From a virus, in the IMG/VR virus record IMGVR_UViG_3300025132_000011, positions 1 through 37,803 of that record: a DNA stretch of 37,803 nucleotides; one strand, written 5' to 3'. A program made the translations under genes and the position numbers. The notes under the pieces were generated by a model, which was given only the letters and a program-made list of their open reading frames with translations, made no database searches and was not told the origin of the DNA. Position 1 is the first letter of the stretch; every line of letters begins with the position of its first letter. Of this stretch, positions 24,001-32,190 are shown in pieces.

Positions 24001-25885
24001 ATACTTCGTCTTCTTGATATACATCGGGTTCAGATCTTGTTGTGCCTCTAGCTACTTGAAAAACATTATCATTATCAAGATATAGTATATTATTAACAGG
24101 AACTTTAGCCACAAGCATCTCTGGAGTAAGTTCTGATACATCAGTTCTTTTCTCTAGTATTTCATTAAATTCATCCTCTGACATTGCAGGATCAGCTATT
24201 TCATTTCTAAGATCTTCGACAGCTTGATCATATATTTCAATAGGAGCATCTGCAAATGTTCTAGTTTGATATGGATTCATTGTCCAACCAGCATTAAGAT
24301 TCTGAACATTATTTCTATTTCTAGGAGCTACTCTATATAAAGTAACTTCATCATTCTTATCAGCATATAATCTAGCCAAGTCTTGAGATAAACCTACTAC
24401 ATCAGAGTTTTCAGTTCTTTTTAACTCATTTATTGCTGCACTAGTTTGTTCATTTGATCTTTGTGGATTTTCTTTCCATTCTCTTAATGCTGTAAATTGT
24501 CTTTTTGCAGGACTCTTTATTTCTCTTGATGCTAAAACAAGATCTTCCCTATCGGATGGAGCTTTTAAATCAGATATCTTTACTCCTTTTGATGAATCAT
24601 AGTAACCCTTATATGTTTCTTTGAATCTTTCAATTGCTTCTTCTGGATCTTTTGCTTGTACCTCTATGGTTCTTTGTTCTCCATTATCTATATCTGTGTA
24701 GTCTAAATTAAACAATGGATCTGTTGGGACAATAGAACCTAAAGTTGAGCCAGTTTCTAATTCAAACCTTTGAAGCGCTTCACTTCTAACCTCTGATCCT
24801 ATTTTACCACTTTGAAAATCCATTGCAGTGCCACCTATAGCTCCTGCACCATAACCAATGGTAAATTCCATTGCTCTTTGTTTTAATGTATCAAGTGAGA
24901 AAAGCTCTCTGTCTTCATCATATAAAAGTTTAGCAGTAAGATCTAACATCATGCCATCGCCTAATGCCTCTTGAGATCCCTCTGCTAAACCTTTTGCATT
25001 AGCAGATGCCGCAGTTCTTTTGATTACATCCTTAAGTAAACCTTCACGAACTTTTCCACCTTTCCTTAACTGCTCTAATGTTTTTACTTGATTGTTAAAA
25101 AGCCCACCTAAATATTTGAATGCAGTAAATTCTAATGCGCCCGACAAAGATGAGTAGGTAACCATTGCCTTGAATCCAGTTTTTCTTTCACCTAGTGACA
25201 TATCTACCAAATCTTTACCCTTGATAGCTTCATAGTCATTTAAAGACTCATTCATTCTCATGGCTAAGATTTGTTGCATTACAGTAGCATCGCCTACTCT
25301 TTCTGCTGTTTTGGGACTAGCTCCAAGTTTTGATGCTATTCCTTTTCCAAATCGTCTTGTAAGAATTAAACCACCAAATTGGCCCAATGCTCTAAAGATT
25401 CCATTTGTTACTTTACCAGTTAATGATTGAGAATATTCAGTATCTGAGTTAAGGATTTGTGGTAGATCTTCTTTTGCAAAATCATCTATGGTTGCTCCTA
25501 ATGTCAGTAGCTTTTCTGATGCAGATTTTTCTGTATTTGCTATTCTGACATAATCTTCATAGCTTTGTTTTTTGGACTCATCGCTATTATTGAACTCCTC
25601 TTCGTTCATAATGCTCAGTCCTAGACCAGATGCTTTCAAAGCACCACTTACATTACCAGTAAAAGCATCACCACCTAAACCCAAGACTAGATTCTTAAGA
25701 CCATCTTGGAAAAATCCACCCTTGAGTTTTTTCTCAGTAAACCTATATTGATATATTGGGTGATCTCTTAATGTACCAACTGTAATAGTTAAATCATCAG
25801 CATCGCCAAATTTCTTACCATAATCGGTTTTACGAACTTTATCTGCGAAACTCTTAACATTCTCTTTAGGGAATAACTCTGACAT
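18095..25885 (-). CDS. Giant polyvalent protein: ART-like, C5 methyltransferase and zincin-like regions
   Basis: The 2596-residue protein is a fifth of the genome and last in the late arm, where podoviruses encode ejected internal virion proteins. Regions seen in order (approximate): 1-330 helical with hydrophobic Gly-rich segments; 500-640 ADP-ribosyltransferase-like, with LYR near 514 and the Q-E-D-E-V-L-L element (ExE) near 624; 735-1130 C5 methyltransferase, with TFSGGG (744), SPVC (812), ENV (865), SRKR (902) and GLMGNG (1116). Then 1180-1530 helical with GPKVGAYTLNLNG; 1560-1680 zincin-like with REELIHA near 1627; 1800-2596 helical, with PLMRF near 2490 recalling the PLxRFG C-terminal module. 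Such multi-enzyme proteins are thought to enter with the DNA and disarm or modify host targets. Confidence 0.85.
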   Translation of the reverse strand: MSELFPKENVKSFADKVRKTDYGKKFGDADDLTITVGTLRDHPIYQYRFTEKKLKGGFFQDGLKNLVLGLGGDAFTGNVSGALKASGLGLSIMNEEEFNNSDESKKQSYEDYVRIANTEKSASEKLLTLGATIDDFAKEDLPQILNSDTEYSQSLTGKVTNGIFRALGQFGGLILTRRFGKGIASKLGASPKTAERVGDATVMQQILAMRMNESLNDYEAIKGKDLVDMSLGERKTGFKAMVTYSSLSGALEFTAFKYLGGLFNNQVKTLEQLRKGGKVREGLLKDVIKRTAASANAKGLAEGSQEALGDGMMLDLTAKLLYDEDRELFSLDTLKQRAMEFTIGYGAGAIGGTAMDFQSGKIGSEVRSEALQRFELETGSTLGSIVPTDPLFNLDYTDIDNGEQRTIEVQAKDPEEAIERFKETYKGYYDSSKGVKISDLKAPSDREDLVLASREIKSPAKRQFTALREWKENPQRSNEQTSAAINELKRTENSDVVGLSQDLARLYADKNDEVTLYRVAPRNRNNVQNLNAGWTMNPYQTRTFADAPIEIYDQAVEDLRNEIADPAMSEDEFNEILEKRTDVSELTPEMLVAKVPVNNILYLDNDNVFQVARGTTRSEPDVYQEDEVLLEDTGRIRVLENFDVGMDFFAGNLLTPGGIQLSDARNARSDEEIEIMEEYRKAPRQQYFDEETFPSDTITEPYYDGAVLHAGGTKLTENTPAKELNKKYIDDRTPIAIGSTFSGGGTLELALAQAGLNFKKVFAVEYNPLIIAEHNRIHGTDFAAQSIADVDWKQMLLKHPELANSYMHHSPVCKRYSAMTRAARIKQEKEFAEGKTEDPYFLDKLSAKKIVESINVITPPLITIENVADYKGSPEMAQIRRALKKKGYFISEDVIDTKYLGSAQSRKRLIVRASRLSKPVSVEALGYEERADNITGDWYVALKKQIKREQSKGALSREYFKDKTSYIRNLADRFKTKGKAGFEYPRNLPYLHIGTNGMSGLSYAGTPTGTIMAAQIATGKKEGEFKGQNAYLFIPDTDPKTGKPKNMEVVETGRREVEKTIQQGKRKGEKKTVVEFDDIYLKNGKAYLVTADMYPRLMGLNNNANYPSNIKLARGLMGNGMQAELTQKIIAPFIQTQGYYTSVTKTVDDIQLEDLKDVHDEQFFTWFQGMLDSTGLRLKPDLSNLDYAADAAVRDVYNWLQDNPSYLTYYDKDLEATRKVIEEIYGKIPNSEYNLFKTIMGLTSPNTALPTNTLEALRTFAVFKDTNNLDTTIEYLRFAAEESKIQKEQGVKDEDRIKSLMEVKRSAVISVLEIAKDKGGIQEALDFLKETDTIANISAYKKTLSSYSSKSASVTNVGYVKEIVHQATKQAISDDMQVPRMFMFGPKVGAYTLNLNGESQFTTTDIWESRFIRSYFKGMFKPAEDGKKAEFGLPVGVDDAIFFQKFAGTFNTIFNKKLKEQGIKQLEPSAMQAQRWFYILDKTNKAGYKDARTNETISGYVRQAATKLEGFNPRVGGRSTRTDSERITDEQEVLSASQDIRDKDEALQFTSTEQKIAFQNTEKYIRKNFEEIINRPELQELALKFSYSKDNPTAMYNPSTHSIVVNPKKVIRQFGGMENKRGYSSLMREELIHAVSAVALHNRVNGARKAVGKKALSITENAIDFFDSLGAKLSESEKKDLELAYNDGRKMSNYQLGGEYFRVVLQKASYGTITEQTDVFYGENYQEVTRLLKGAQKYIATELKDSVLIDNETTLIFRDTARLLATLDPKAKPYNETLVKQTQDIISPVTDQVEPTLDNFLGSRTEPKQPGKPPTIKGEKGRGLSNWFNNYTIPVGQVLRDLDPRIERIFTDFILTRDMKILRAHKATQNLSKKYKKIKDPTDSKRLKQILMFSPFNNSEMTRSDQLAIVNERDNLLRKYDMFNEFKVVKTELAKIRQEGLDQGMEIGELEEYFPRVLSKEGRDKLLRLYGDPQSAVTFKEYIKLINNQRKENKRTVYKIYIAHPTEGIGKGPTFKTEQAAINFVAKNQYSDYREIKLPDPLAPIMPKSSEEAIELENYLNKYGKFTKGNQPRFSGTRKIELIPDDMLEFYDNPGDALSKYFSSMITHIETLKFAGQKAPKISQPVDGMIEYEYDPASIVGRTIQQIMNDPNVDEHKQEKIFSTFPEMYKKMMQKNASPEYPIFGWFRNFSYFSLLVEPTSTLSQLYDISLMSLNNEQEVAGSIGRAFTGQTTFKAEDFLDTTRIQEEFKTDNDKFIKAIQLGLKVTGFQKLDVIMKEATMDANYRRYQRIAKDLNLDGTVKRGLKGKKLQEAEKMLAELNTYIGPRVTREGEVEQMIRALKIDHAKRSKEEKALIGSTLVRKLFENQPLTELRMPLAVMNNPNLRGLYTLKSFMIVQLNTFNQETIQKIKNPATRKEGTKNLVKMITFFALVGIPVDVIKDMITGRQGYLSDYTFNSIVRIAGINKYHLYQMRQEGVGRTLLDFTLPVPLMRFIDVSQQAGEITFGTWYDMEEKSFADAFGHRVRDSRVLTNIPLFDMLQYRFPETRETLRERVDKRKKKARDTKSPFRNVLEQISPEPFAPTRAAFELFSPLGD

Positions 25886-25892
25886 AATGGTA

Positions 25893-26534
25893 TCATTTAT
25901 CTAGTAATGAAATAGGATTGTATGTTCTTGATCTTATAACTTGTTTGCCACCCTCAATAGCTCTAACACTAGGATCATCTTCACCAACTGGTACAAATTT
26001 GTCAAAACCAAACGGATTAGTAGCATCAATATCTAATGCTCTTCCTCCTAAAAATCTAGATAAGACATTTAAATAAGAGCCTTTTTCTACTCTCCTTACT
26101 GGATCACCACCTTTAGGAAACTCTATGCCTTCTTCCTCTAATTCTTCTTTTGCTTTAGCGAAAGTTGATGGAGCTACACTAGTGTCAGTATCATCAAATA
26201 AAGAACTCAGCGCAAGTAGTGTAACCTTACTAGACATATCTTCCCCAAATGAATCATATAAAGCGGAAGCAGCTTGAGTATAGTCAGCATCAGTAGCATC
26301 CATAACTTGATCCATCCCGGTAAGTTGTTTTAACTCAGGCATGGATTTAATCATTCCACTCATTAATTGAACGGTAGCTTTCTTTTTCTCTTTCTTTTCT
26401 TTTGCTTCAGCGATGCTTGCACCCACTTGAGTAAGAGCAGCTGCTTTTAAAGCGGCACCTTGGGTTACACCTTGTGCATAACCACTATAGTCTAAAAGCC
26501 TTGGATCTACTTGTGTTCCTGCTTGAAATCCCAT
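25893..26534 (-). CDS. Putative internal virion protein
   Basis: The 213-residue protein is Ala/Lys-rich and largely helical in its first third (AAALTQVGASIAEAKEKKEK), with an acidic middle and a C-terminal part ending NPISLLDK. It sits 1 nt after the 340-residue gene and 7 nt before the polyvalent gene, the usual place of ejected internal proteins. No named domain is recognised. Confidence 0.62.
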   Translation of the reverse strand: MGFQAGTQVDPRLLDYSGYAQGVTQGAALKAAALTQVGASIAEAKEKKEKKKATVQLMSGMIKSMPELKQLTGMDQVMDATDADYTQAASALYDSFGEDMSSKVTLLALSSLFDDTDTSVAPSTFAKAKEELEEEGIEFPKGGDPVRRVEKGSYLNVLSRFLGGRALDIDATNPFGFDKFVPVGEDDPSVRAIEGGKQVIRSRTYNPISLLDK

Positions 26535-26535
26535 A

Positions 26536-27558
26536 TTAACTTATCTTTGTATCCATCCATTTTCGGATGATGTTCTTTAACTTAGGTTTGTTTGAAATAA
26601 ATCGAGCAAATCTCTCGCCATGTTTCATATATAGGTTTCTAAACCAAGATGGGGATTCAATAAGCATCCATTGTCTAAATGCTAACCATCGAGGATTCCC
26701 TATACCATAGACCTCTCTAGCAACCCAACATCCAAGTATTGAACCAATCATTCCATATCTACCAGCAGTTTCAGTTGCACGAGCTTGTGCTTGTGCGCCC
26801 ATCAGATTCATGTTCTGAGATCTTTGTTGCATAGCCAAATTGATTCCTTGATTAGGATCAAATAATTGTGGACCTGCTTGTTGACCTGCTAACTGATATG
26901 CTTGACCATAAAGTTGTGAACCCATTTGTGTGGATTGTGCAGGTCTTCCAAATAAAAATTGTGATGGGTCTCCACCAATCGCTCTAGCTTGTTGAAAGCC
27001 CATGCCTCCAGCTTGTCTAGCTTCTGCTCTAAGTTGCGCCCTAGATGCCTCTCTTCCAAGTAATTCACCAGCTATAGTAGAAGCATCGCCTACTCTACCA
27101 CGAGATACACCAGCCATTCTAGCGGCTTGTTCTGCTTCTCTAGCTCTTTCAGGTGATAGCATACCCTCTGATTCTGCATATAATCTTTCTGCTTGTTGAG
27201 CTTGGAGATCAGCCATTCTAGCAGCTTTAGGATCAGCATCTCTAAGTGCTTGTGTAACTTGTCCACCTAATGTTCCAAGCATTGCTACTTCTCTCTCTTT
27301 AGCAGCTTTTTCTATAGGAGCAAATTCTTCTGATGCTCTTCTTTGTAACTCTATCAAACCTGGTTGACCATCAGTGCCAAATAATGCAGCTTCTTGATCT
27401 GCTAATTCAAGTTGTTGAAATTGTGGTCTAAATCTCGCTTCAGCACCAAGTAGTTTTTCTTGCAATGCAGGATCACCAATTGCATTTATGTAATCCGTAA
27501 TCGCCTCTCCTGGAGAGATCGGATCTGGTTGCTCTATAACTGTTTTTCCTTTTCCCAT
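26536..27558 (-). CDS. Putative internal virion protein with conserved CWVAREVYG-type C-terminus
   Basis: The 340-residue protein begins with a polar helical region, continues with Ala/Gln/Arg-rich helices (EAEQAARMAGVSRGRVGDAS) and a Gln/Gly/Met-rich linker. The C-terminal 65 residues (about 275-340) form a compact Trp-rich module starting CWVAREVYGIGNPRWLAFRQ. I recognise this C-terminal module from other phage virion proteins but know no function for it. Gene order suggests an ejected internal or tail-tip protein. Confidence 0.65.
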   Translation of the reverse strand: MGKGKTVIEQPDPISPGEAITDYINAIGDPALQEKLLGAEARFRPQFQQLELADQEAALFGTDGQPGLIELQRRASEEFAPIEKAAKEREVAMLGTLGGQVTQALRDADPKAARMADLQAQQAERLYAESEGMLSPERAREAEQAARMAGVSRGRVGDASTIAGELLGREASRAQLRAEARQAGGMGFQQARAIGGDPSQFLFGRPAQSTQMGSQLYGQAYQLAGQQAGPQLFDPNQGINLAMQQRSQNMNLMGAQAQARATETAGRYGMIGSILGCWVAREVYGIGNPRWLAFRQWMLIESPSWFRNLYMKHGERFARFISNKPKLKNIIRKWMDTKIS

Positions 27559-28022
27559 TATATTCTACTTAATTTTTTTAAAAACTTCTGTGGATACTCT
27601 ACCCTTTCTGGATGACCATTTTTCTGCCTAATGCTAATAATTTTTTTATCTGATATTTCTTTGTTCTTGCTTAGTAAATCAATCGCTAATTTTTGCATAA
27701 TATCTCTATTATCAGCAAATAAAAATGCTAAAAAAACCGTATCTGCATTGTCTCTATCTTCCTCCCAATTTTTAATAAAGTCCCAACCATCGTCATAATT
27801 ACAATTATACCACATATGAACACCCACAACTTCATCACCTTCATACACTACCGATATTGTATCTTTAGCTAAGTGATATGCTACCATTGTGGTTATGACA
27901 TCTTTATCCCAATCATCAAATACTTTTCCATTTTCCTTTCTTATACAATATCCCACTATGTCTTTTACTTTTTTAGGTACTCCATATATTTTTAACCAAT
28001 CACGAACAATACTCGCTTTCAT
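27558..28022 (-). CDS. Hypothetical tail-region protein, GNAT-like fold suspected
   Basis: The 154-residue protein has an alpha/beta pattern (TISVVYEGDEVVGVHMWYN, then a helix with NRDIMQKLAIDLLSK) that recalls the acetyltransferase-like fold of T7 gp13-type internal virion proteins. No acetyl-CoA pocket motif (Q/RxxGxG/A) is visible, so catalysis is doubtful. It ends on the first base of the next gene and lies among tail and internal virion genes. Confidence 0.5.
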   Translation of the reverse strand: MKASIVRDWLKIYGVPKKVKDIVGYCIRKENGKVFDDWDKDVITTMVAYHLAKDTISVVYEGDEVVGVHMWYNCNYDDGWDFIKNWEEDRDNADTVFLAFLFADNRDIMQKLAIDLLSKNKEISDKKIISIRQKNGHPERVEYPQKFLKKLSRI

Positions 28023-28023
28023 G

Positions 28024-28914
28024 TTATACTGCTACTAATGTAATATATCCTCCCCCAACTTCACAAAAATTATTATCTCCTGTAATCTGTATTGATAGAT
28101 AGTTTGTGTCAGTTGCTGTAACATCAGTTATATCTATAGTAGTTGTGGTCATAGAGGTGCGGGTAGTGGTATCAGACCCTTTACTAGTAGCAGTAGTCCT
28201 ATCTAAAATCTCACTTTCATATACAGTAATGTCTGTTCTTTGATTGCGAAGCACTACTTCAGTTGCCTTATAACCACTAGGAATATCATATGAGGCAACT
28301 GCCGTTTGTCCCAATGTCTGTGTAAATTTCTTACCATTATGAGCGCTGGTATCCCCAAAATCTCTTGGTAGTATTTTTATTCTAAGTCTATTATTAGGTG
28401 TACCTAGATTGACTTGAGCATCAACATATTTAGTATTAGCTATTTTGGTTGAGTTATCACTAGCTGTTTGGTCAGCACACTTAACACCATCTTGTAATGT
28501 AGTAGAACTAAGTATCATGCTTCCTTCTACTGCATTGGCTGCAATGGTTACTGCGCCATCATTTGCCATACTAACATCGCCACCAAGTGCTGCTGCAGTA
28601 AAACCAGTACCATCACCAATAAGTATTTGTGTATCAGCTACTGCCTTTGCGGATACTGAACCAGTTGAGTTATCATCTCTAACTAATACGGTATTAGCCG
28701 CAACCTGTTGCAACTTAGAGAATGTTACACCATCACTTGTACCTGTACTATCCTTAAGTTGAATCTTTGCTCCACTACTCCCGGTGTCTATCTGAAATGA
28801 TGTTGAATCAATAGAGTCAGTAGATATTTTTGCATTGTTTACAGCATCATTTAAACTGCTTGCTGTTACTTGGTTTCCTGTACTGAATGTATTACCTGTT
28901 ATGAATCTTGCCAT
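28024..28914 (-). CDS. Tail fibre / appendage protein
   Basis: The 296-residue protein is rich in Ser, Thr, Asp and Ala with repeated short beta segments (ILIGDGTGFTAAALGGDVSM, GAVTIAANAVEGSMI), the pattern of phage tail-fibre shafts. A KIANTKYVDAQV segment about mid-way is common in such proteins before the distal domain. The C-terminal part (about 180-296) is a beta-rich head that could contact the host. It overlaps the stop of the 758-residue tail protein by 1 nt. Confidence 0.72.
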   Translation of the reverse strand: MARFITGNTFSTGNQVTASSLNDAVNNAKISTDSIDSTSFQIDTGSSGAKIQLKDSTGTSDGVTFSKLQQVAANTVLVRDDNSTGSVSAKAVADTQILIGDGTGFTAAALGGDVSMANDGAVTIAANAVEGSMILSSTTLQDGVKCADQTASDNSTKIANTKYVDAQVNLGTPNNRLRIKILPRDFGDTSAHNGKKFTQTLGQTAVASYDIPSGYKATEVVLRNQRTDITVYESEILDRTTATSKGSDTTTRTSMTTTTIDITDVTATDTNYLSIQITGDNNFCEVGGGYITLVAV

Positions 28915-31190
28915 TATGTTGCTGGGTTAGTTGATCTAAATGTTTGAGTAGCTGATGTTTTAATTGTTTTGATTTTGGGTCTACCTAAAGTATTTTCTAT
29001 TTGAAACTGAGCGCCATAAGCCCTTTTATTTCCTATTCTACCACGAAGTGCAACATCTTCACCTGCCGGGATATTGCTTCCATTGTTAAATGAGCTTGCA
29101 TTTCCTAGTAATGAACCGCTATCCGTGAGTTCTAAATCAATATTTTCTGTTTGTAATTTAATACTAAAATCAGATGCAGTCTGTGTCGAACTCTCTGCTT
29201 GTATTGCAAAAGTATTATATTTCTTTCTACCTATATCATTGAAAGTATACATTCTTGTTTTAGCTAAACCTAAAATTGGGTCTGCTACCGCTGATCCTCC
29301 TACAGTAGTAATTGTTACATCACTGCCTGTTAAAGCCTCATCGGAAAAATTGGCATCATCTCCAGCTATTAAATGTATACCACCATCTATATTTGTAGAA
29401 TAAACACCCCTCTTTGATCCCATGCCTGCGACTATCAAATTAGTGTAGTGAAAGTTAGCTGATGAATTAATTTTATCTTCTGACTCCCATTGTCTTGTTA
29501 GGAAATTGTACACTAAAATGTGACTATTGAAATCATTGCCATCAAGTGGGACTGCTAAATAATATCTATTATCAAAATAAACTCCTACTGCTTTATCAGC
29601 AGCATCTTGATTTATCCTATCTATTGTTGCTGCTATAGGCTCTGATAGTGGAGTTTGTGTGCCGCGAAGATTGTATTCATCTAAGAACTCTAAACTATAC
29701 ACACCATCGTCTGATAAGAAAAATACATTTTTACCAACTTGTGCGATAGATTTTCTAGATAAACAACCAATCTCATTAGTTAAAAGTTGAGTTGTAGCAT
29801 TAGGGGGATTGACTGTGTTGGATACCCTATATATACTATTTTTATTAAACACTAATATCGAGTCTTCTGTAAATGAAACAACACCTACAGTAAAATCACT
29901 AGCACCTGCATTAAATCTAAATGAAGCATATATCTTATCATATGTATTTGAATCTAATATATCTGATACAATAAGTTCATCAAATACTTTTCTTGATGTA
30001 ATTGTTGCACTACCAGAACTACCAGATTGGTCGAACTGATATGGTACTATAAGTCTTCTTTGGTGCAGAATACCAAACTCTGGGCAGGGCATATGTATAA
30101 ATCCTAGTCCTTGTGAAACTGCTTTTGTAAATTTGGGATAAGTGCTTACTGCTGAATCTGCGACATCTGCTACAGTATCATCAAAAAAAGTAAATGTATC
30201 AGGAGAAGCACTTGTTACTTCGGCTATTGTAAATGAAGCATTTAAAGTTAAACCACTATCTCCAACTGTAGTGCATTTAATTGAATCCCCAACGGAGTAT
30301 CCATGATTTTCTAATCCAACTACTACCTTACCCGCAACTGCATCAAAAACAGTAGAAGTTTGTGTAGCATTAGCAGCATAATCTCCATTTGATACTTTGT
30401 TTATTGTTGGACTGCTTGTAATATTATTGGCTGCTAAGTCTACCTCTAATGCTATGTCTCCTTTTCTGAAAATGATAACTTTGTTAAATGCTTGTATCAT
30501 TTCAACTTCTGAAGTTACTGTTATTCCAGATCCATAATTTAATGTATATGTTTGTATGCTTGAGTTTGATGTGTTGAATGTGCTTGTTTGAACAGCTATA
30601 ACTGAGGTATTAGTAGCCATCAGTATGTAACTCTGATTGTCATTTGAGTTAGGATCAGAAAAAACACATGAACCATATACTTTGTTTACTGCCCCATCAT
30701 TTAAGATTGGATACTTAACAGTTACAGAAGCATCGGCTGCTCCAGTAAAACTCCCTGTTACAGTTAATTCATTTGTATCTGTTTTTGTATATGGATGGTC
30801 TGAGTCATTTGGGTCAGGATTTGAAATCCCAGATACATTAGATAGATTGATAGTACCACTACTTGCATACAAACTTCCAGTTATATTTGTTATAACCAAA
30901 TTGCCACTCTCAGTATCAGGATCAGCTATTGATGCATCTGTATCGTCTGCTGCTAAAGTAAAAGGTAAAACTAATGCATCAACACCAGTTCCTATAGGTG
31001 CTGATTTTATATCAGTTCCATTTCTTATATTCCATTCACCATTGCGATCAACTCTACCATTTTCACTTTTTTCTAATACCCCTATTGGTAATTGATCTGG
31101 GCGCAAACGATTATTGTATCCTATGAATCCTGAATCAAGATCTTGTAGGGTACGATCATCTTTAGAGCCATATGTTTCATATCTTGGCAT
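28914..31190 (-). CDS. Tail stabilisation / tubular protein
   Basis: The 758-residue protein is mostly beta-structured. The start (YGSKDDRTLQDLDSGFIGYNN) and blade-like repeats such as DSILVFNKNSIYRVS, GKNVFFLSDDGVYSLEFL and DNRYYLAVPLDG resemble the beta-propeller stabilisation/nozzle proteins of P22-like and T7-like tails. It would close or extend the short tail tube. It is the largest tail protein apart from the polyvalent giant and heads the tail-internal protein block. Confidence 0.75.
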   Translation of the reverse strand: MPRYETYGSKDDRTLQDLDSGFIGYNNRLRPDQLPIGVLEKSENGRVDRNGEWNIRNGTDIKSAPIGTGVDALVLPFTLAADDTDASIADPDTESGNLVITNITGSLYASSGTINLSNVSGISNPDPNDSDHPYTKTDTNELTVTGSFTGAADASVTVKYPILNDGAVNKVYGSCVFSDPNSNDNQSYILMATNTSVIAVQTSTFNTSNSSIQTYTLNYGSGITVTSEVEMIQAFNKVIIFRKGDIALEVDLAANNITSSPTINKVSNGDYAANATQTSTVFDAVAGKVVVGLENHGYSVGDSIKCTTVGDSGLTLNASFTIAEVTSASPDTFTFFDDTVADVADSAVSTYPKFTKAVSQGLGFIHMPCPEFGILHQRRLIVPYQFDQSGSSGSATITSRKVFDELIVSDILDSNTYDKIYASFRFNAGASDFTVGVVSFTEDSILVFNKNSIYRVSNTVNPPNATTQLLTNEIGCLSRKSIAQVGKNVFFLSDDGVYSLEFLDEYNLRGTQTPLSEPIAATIDRINQDAADKAVGVYFDNRYYLAVPLDGNDFNSHILVYNFLTRQWESEDKINSSANFHYTNLIVAGMGSKRGVYSTNIDGGIHLIAGDDANFSDEALTGSDVTITTVGGSAVADPILGLAKTRMYTFNDIGRKKYNTFAIQAESSTQTASDFSIKLQTENIDLELTDSGSLLGNASSFNNGSNIPAGEDVALRGRIGNKRAYGAQFQIENTLGRPKIKTIKTSATQTFRSTNPAT

Positions 31191-31209
31191 TTATTGCAAA
31201 TAAACTATT

Positions 31210-31986
31210 TTACTTTTTTCTAAATCCTCTTCCAGGGTCTGTTTTGAATTTAATAAAAGCTGACTTACCTCTCATAATAGTTCTTCCACCTTTACCAGAA
31301 AATTTTAATTTCTTAGAAGGAGTTTTCTTAATATCTTCTTTCTTGGTAGAAGTATTAGATGAAGGGGTAGTGTTAGTAGTAGTTTTATTAGTAGTAGTTT
31401 TATTTTTACTTTTGGTATTTTTACTTTCACTACCACCACCAAGCGCTTTATCAAGAATAGCAGATCCTCCCTCATACACTAAGATAGTCTTAAGTGCGCC
31501 TGTACCTTTACCTTTACCTTTGTTTCTTCCTCTCTTAAGCCTAGCTCTAGCTTGTCTGCGCCTTTCTGCTTGAGTAAACTTAGTAGCAGCATCTTTTTTA
31601 GGAGTAGTCTTCTTAGTAGGAGTAGTCTTCTTAGTAGGAGTAATTGTCTTTTTCTTAGGAGTCGTAGTTTTCTTAGGAGTAGTAGCCTTAGGTTTTGGGC
31701 TAGATGTATTCTTAGGTCTAGTTTTTGATTTAACAGGTTGAGTAGTCTTGGTCTTAGGAGTAGTGCTACGAGTAGTAGCTCTAGTCTTGGGCCTAGTCTT
31801 TGATTTCTTAGGTTTTACTGGGACACTTGATGTAGTTTTTGTTTTAGGTTTAGCTTTAACTTTAGGTTTAACTTTACCTTTAGGTTTAATTAATTTACCC
31901 CCTAAACCAATTCCTGTTCTTAAGGTTTTTGCTGTTCTTAGCCCAGCTAAAAGCTTTCCTGCTCCTAATATTAATGGTGCTGCCAT
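31210..31986 (-). CDS. Lysine-rich histone-H1-like protein
   Basis: The 258-residue protein has a short hydrophobic start (APLILGAGKLLAGL). About 110 residues of Lys/Thr/Pro repeats follow (KPK, TTPKK, TPTKKT), then a basic helix QAERRRQARARLKRGRNK, a Gly/Ala segment and another Lys/Thr/Asn-rich stretch. Composition is like histone H1 tails or bacterial PAKKA-type nucleoid proteins. DNA compaction inside the virion or at the host nucleoid is the likely role, inferred from charge. An 18-bp DNA repeat lies within it. Confidence 0.65.
   Translation of the reverse strand: MAAPLILGAGKLLAGLRTAKTLRTGIGLGGKLIKPKGKVKPKVKAKPKTKTTSSVPVKPKKSKTRPKTRATTRSTTPKTKTTQPVKSKTRPKNTSSPKPKATTPKKTTTPKKKTITPTKKTTPTKKTTPKKDAATKFTQAERRRQARARLKRGRNKGKGKGTGALKTILVYEGGSAILDKALGGGSESKNTKSKNKTTTNKTTTNTTPSSNTSTKKEDIKKTPSKKLKFSGKGGRTIMRGKSAFIKFKTDPGRGFRKK
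31601..31636. repeat. Two tandem 18-bp repeats in the lysine-rich gene
   Basis: GGAGTAGTCTTCTTAGTA occurs twice head to tail, followed by diverged partial copies. It encodes the TPTKKT repeats on the minus strand. The length of this tract may vary between related phages by slippage. Confidence 0.75.
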
Positions 31987-31988
31987 AA

Positions 31989-32189
31989 TTATCCTCTCTT
32001 TGTTTTTCTTTGTAACTTTTTAAGAGTTGATTTTGCACCTATGTTTTTAGGTGTACCCTTAATTGGTTTTAAGTTTTTACTTGGTGTAGCTTTAGCTTTT
32101 CGCTTAGGTGTAGCTTTAGCTTTAGCTTTTCGCTTACTAATTCTTTTTGCCATCTTCATGGCTGCTTGTGTTCCAAATCTTACTAGCAT
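31989..32189 (-). CDS. Small lysine-rich histone-like protein
   Basis: The 66-residue protein is over one third Lys/Arg, with repeats RKAKAKATPKRKAKATPSK. No hydrophobic core is evident, so it is probably disordered until bound to DNA or RNA. It lies 2 nt before the longer lysine-rich gene. Its composition suggests a nucleic-acid condensing protein. Confidence 0.6.
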   Translation of the reverse strand: MLVRFGTQAAMKMAKRISKRKAKAKATPKRKAKATPSKNLKPIKGTPKNIGAKSTLKKLQRKTKRG

Positions 32190-32190
32190 T

